DNA from: Serripes groenlandicus
Lineage: Eukaryota; Mollusca; Bivalvia; Cardiida; Cardiidae
Length of the DNA stretch: 64,000 nt
Direction of reading: 5' to 3'
NCBI GenBank assembly: GCA_031761405.1
Contig: JASEVX010000003.1
Coordinates: 19,829,849-19,893,848, forward strand
This document shows positions 62,501 through 64,000 of this stretch, piece after piece. The position numbers were made by a program, and so were the translations under genes. Numbering within the stretch: the stretch's first letter is position 1; each line of letters begins with the position of its first letter. The notes beneath the pieces are model-generated. The model saw only the letters and a list, made by a program, of their open reading frames with translations. It made no database searches and had not been told where the DNA came from.

Positions 62501-64000
62501 CATGTGGGGAAAGGGTGAATGAGACTTTAAGGGCCCTGTATGTAGGAAAGGGTGAATGAGCCTTTACGGGTCCTGTATGTGGGAAAGGGTGAATGAGACT
62601 TTAAGGGTTCTGTATGTAGGAAAGGGTGAATGAGACTTTAAGGGTCCTGTATGTAGGAAAGGGTGAATGAGCCTTTACGGGTCCTGTATGTGGGAAAGGG
62701 TGAATGAGACTTTAAGGGTCCTGTATGTAGGAAAGGGTGAATGAGCCTTTACGGGTACTGTATGTAGGAAAGGGTGAATGAGACTTTAAGGGTCCTGTAT
62801 GTAGGAAAGGGTGAATGAGCCTTTAAGGGTCCTGTATGTGGGAAAGGGTGAATGAGCCTTTAAGGGTCCTGTATGTGGGAAAGGGTGAATGAGCCTTTAA
62901 GGGTCCTGTATGTGGGAAAGGGTGAATGAGCCTTTACGGGTCCTGTATGTGGGAAAGGGTGAATGAGCCTTTAAGGGTCCTGTATGTGGGAAAGGGTGAA
63001 TGAGCCTTTAAGGGTCCTGTATGTGGGAAAGGGTGAATGAGCCTTTAAGGGTCCTGTATGTGGGAAAGGGTGAATGAGCCTTTACGGGTCCTGTATGTGG
63101 GAAAGGGTGAATGAGCCTTTAAGGGTCCTGTATGTGGGAAAGGGTGAATGAGCCTTTAAGGGTCCTGTATGTGGGAAAGGGTGAATGAGCCTTTAAGGGT
63201 CCTGTATGTGGGAAAGGGTGAATGAGCCTTTAAGGGTCCTGTATGTGGGAAAGGGTGAATGAGCCTTTACGGGTCCTGTATGTGGGAAAGGTTGAATGAG
63301 CCTTTAAGGGTCCTGTATGTAGGAAAGGGTGAATGAGCCTTTAAGGGTCCTGTATGTGGGAAAGGGTGAATGAGCCTTTAAGGGTCCTGTATGTGGGAAA
63401 GGGTGAATGAGCCTTTACGGGTCCTGTATGTGGGAAAGGGTGAATGAGCCTTTAAGGGTCCTGTATGTGGGAAAGGGTGAATGAGCCTTTAAGGGTCCTG
63501 TATGTGGGAAAGGGTGAATGAGCCTTTACGGGTCCTGTATGTGGGAAAGGGTGAATGAGCCTTTAAGGGTCCTGTATGTGGGAAAGGGTGAATGAGCCGT
63601 TAAGGGTCCTGTATGTGGGAAAGGGTGAATGAGCATTTACGGGTCCTGTATGTGGGAAAGGGTGAATGAGCCTTAAAGGGTCCTGTATGTGGGAAAGGGT
63701 GAATTAGCCTTTACGGCTCCTGTATGTGGGAAAGGGTGAATGAGCCTTTAAGGGTCCTGTATGTGGGAAAGGGTGAATTAGCCTTTACGGCTCCTGTATG
63801 TGGGAAAGGTTGAATGAGACTTTAAGGGTCCTGTATGTGGGAAAGGGTGAATGAGCATTTACGGGTCCTGTATGTGGGAAAGGGTGAATGAGCCTTTAAG
63901 GGTCCTGTATGTGGGAAAGGGTGAATTAGCCTTTACGGCTCCTGTATGTGGGAAAGGTTGAATGAGACTTTAAGGGTCCTGTATGTGGGAAAGGTTGAAT
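62499..64000. repeat. 37-bp minisatellite, about 40 units, open at the window end
   Basis: Unit GGGTCCTGTATGTGGGAAAG followed by GGTGAATGAGCCTTTAA. Variants are GACTTTAAG, GCCTTTACG and GTAGGAAAG. The TGTATGTGGGAAAGGGT part equals the right terminus of the older MITE subfamily, and the first unit lies exactly where a MITE right end is expected. Confidence 0.93.

Noticed and set aside
62499..64000. Telomere-like repeat at the window end
   Set aside because: The unit is 37 bp and contains a MITE terminus; no TTAGGG-type short repeat is present.

Overview
This is a stretch of an AT-rich animal nuclear genome, most likely a bivalve mollusc. The grounds are spliced genes with GT..AG introns, tRNA-derived SINEs, and dispersed repeats opening with ACAAGAGGGCCATG and carrying (GACGGACT)-like arrays, which from general knowledge I associate with bivalves. 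The species cannot be read from the window. No bacterial or viral genes are visible.

Two protein-coding genes can be assembled exon by exon. (1) A complete WSB1/WSB2-type gene (WD40 repeats plus SOCS box, substrate receptor of an elongin/cullin ubiquitin ligase) lies on the minus strand. Its eight coding exons run from the ATG at 39828 down to the stop at 1925, give 441 residues, and all splice phases agree. A possible promoter and untranslated first exon lie near 43140-42974. (2) A small secreted Kazal-type protease inhibitor gene lies on the plus strand at 48950-52975: three exons, 87 residues, a signal peptide and six Kazal cysteines. None of its exons appears as a long ORF. All other long open frames fall inside repeats.

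The rest is mostly mobile DNA. One family dominates: an about 230-bp piggyBac-like MITE with TTAA at both ends and the 14-bp inverted repeat CCCTTTCCCTCATA. It has an inner inverted TCTGCAGCAGACG and a long central hairpin. I list 37 well-defined copies, and dozens of decayed ones fill the introns and flanks. The second group consists of elements that start ACAAG, carry a short sequence near the 5' end that recurs inverted at the 3' end, finish in a hairpin and often contain tandem arrays. This resembles Helentron-associated elements (HINEs). Two of them split old MITE copies and so reveal their target sites. There are also tRNA-derived SINEs (one tandemly multiplied), hAT-like and Tc1/mariner-like miniature elements, and fold-back elements.

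The right end holds two satellites: 29 monomers of 66 or 67 bp (59780-61700), arranged in higher-order groups mostly of four, and an array of about 40 units of 37 bp (62499 to beyond the window). The 37-bp unit contains the MITE terminal repeat, so that array seems to have grown out of a MITE end.

Layout: 1-39828 WSB gene with introns full of repeats; 39829-43140 its leader and putative promoter with hAT-like and HINE insertions; 43141-48540 intergenic, with a SINE array, a fold-back element and tandem repeats; 48541-52975 Kazal gene; 52976-59569 intergenic HINE satellite, a duplicated segment and MITEs; 59570-64000 satellites and MITEs.
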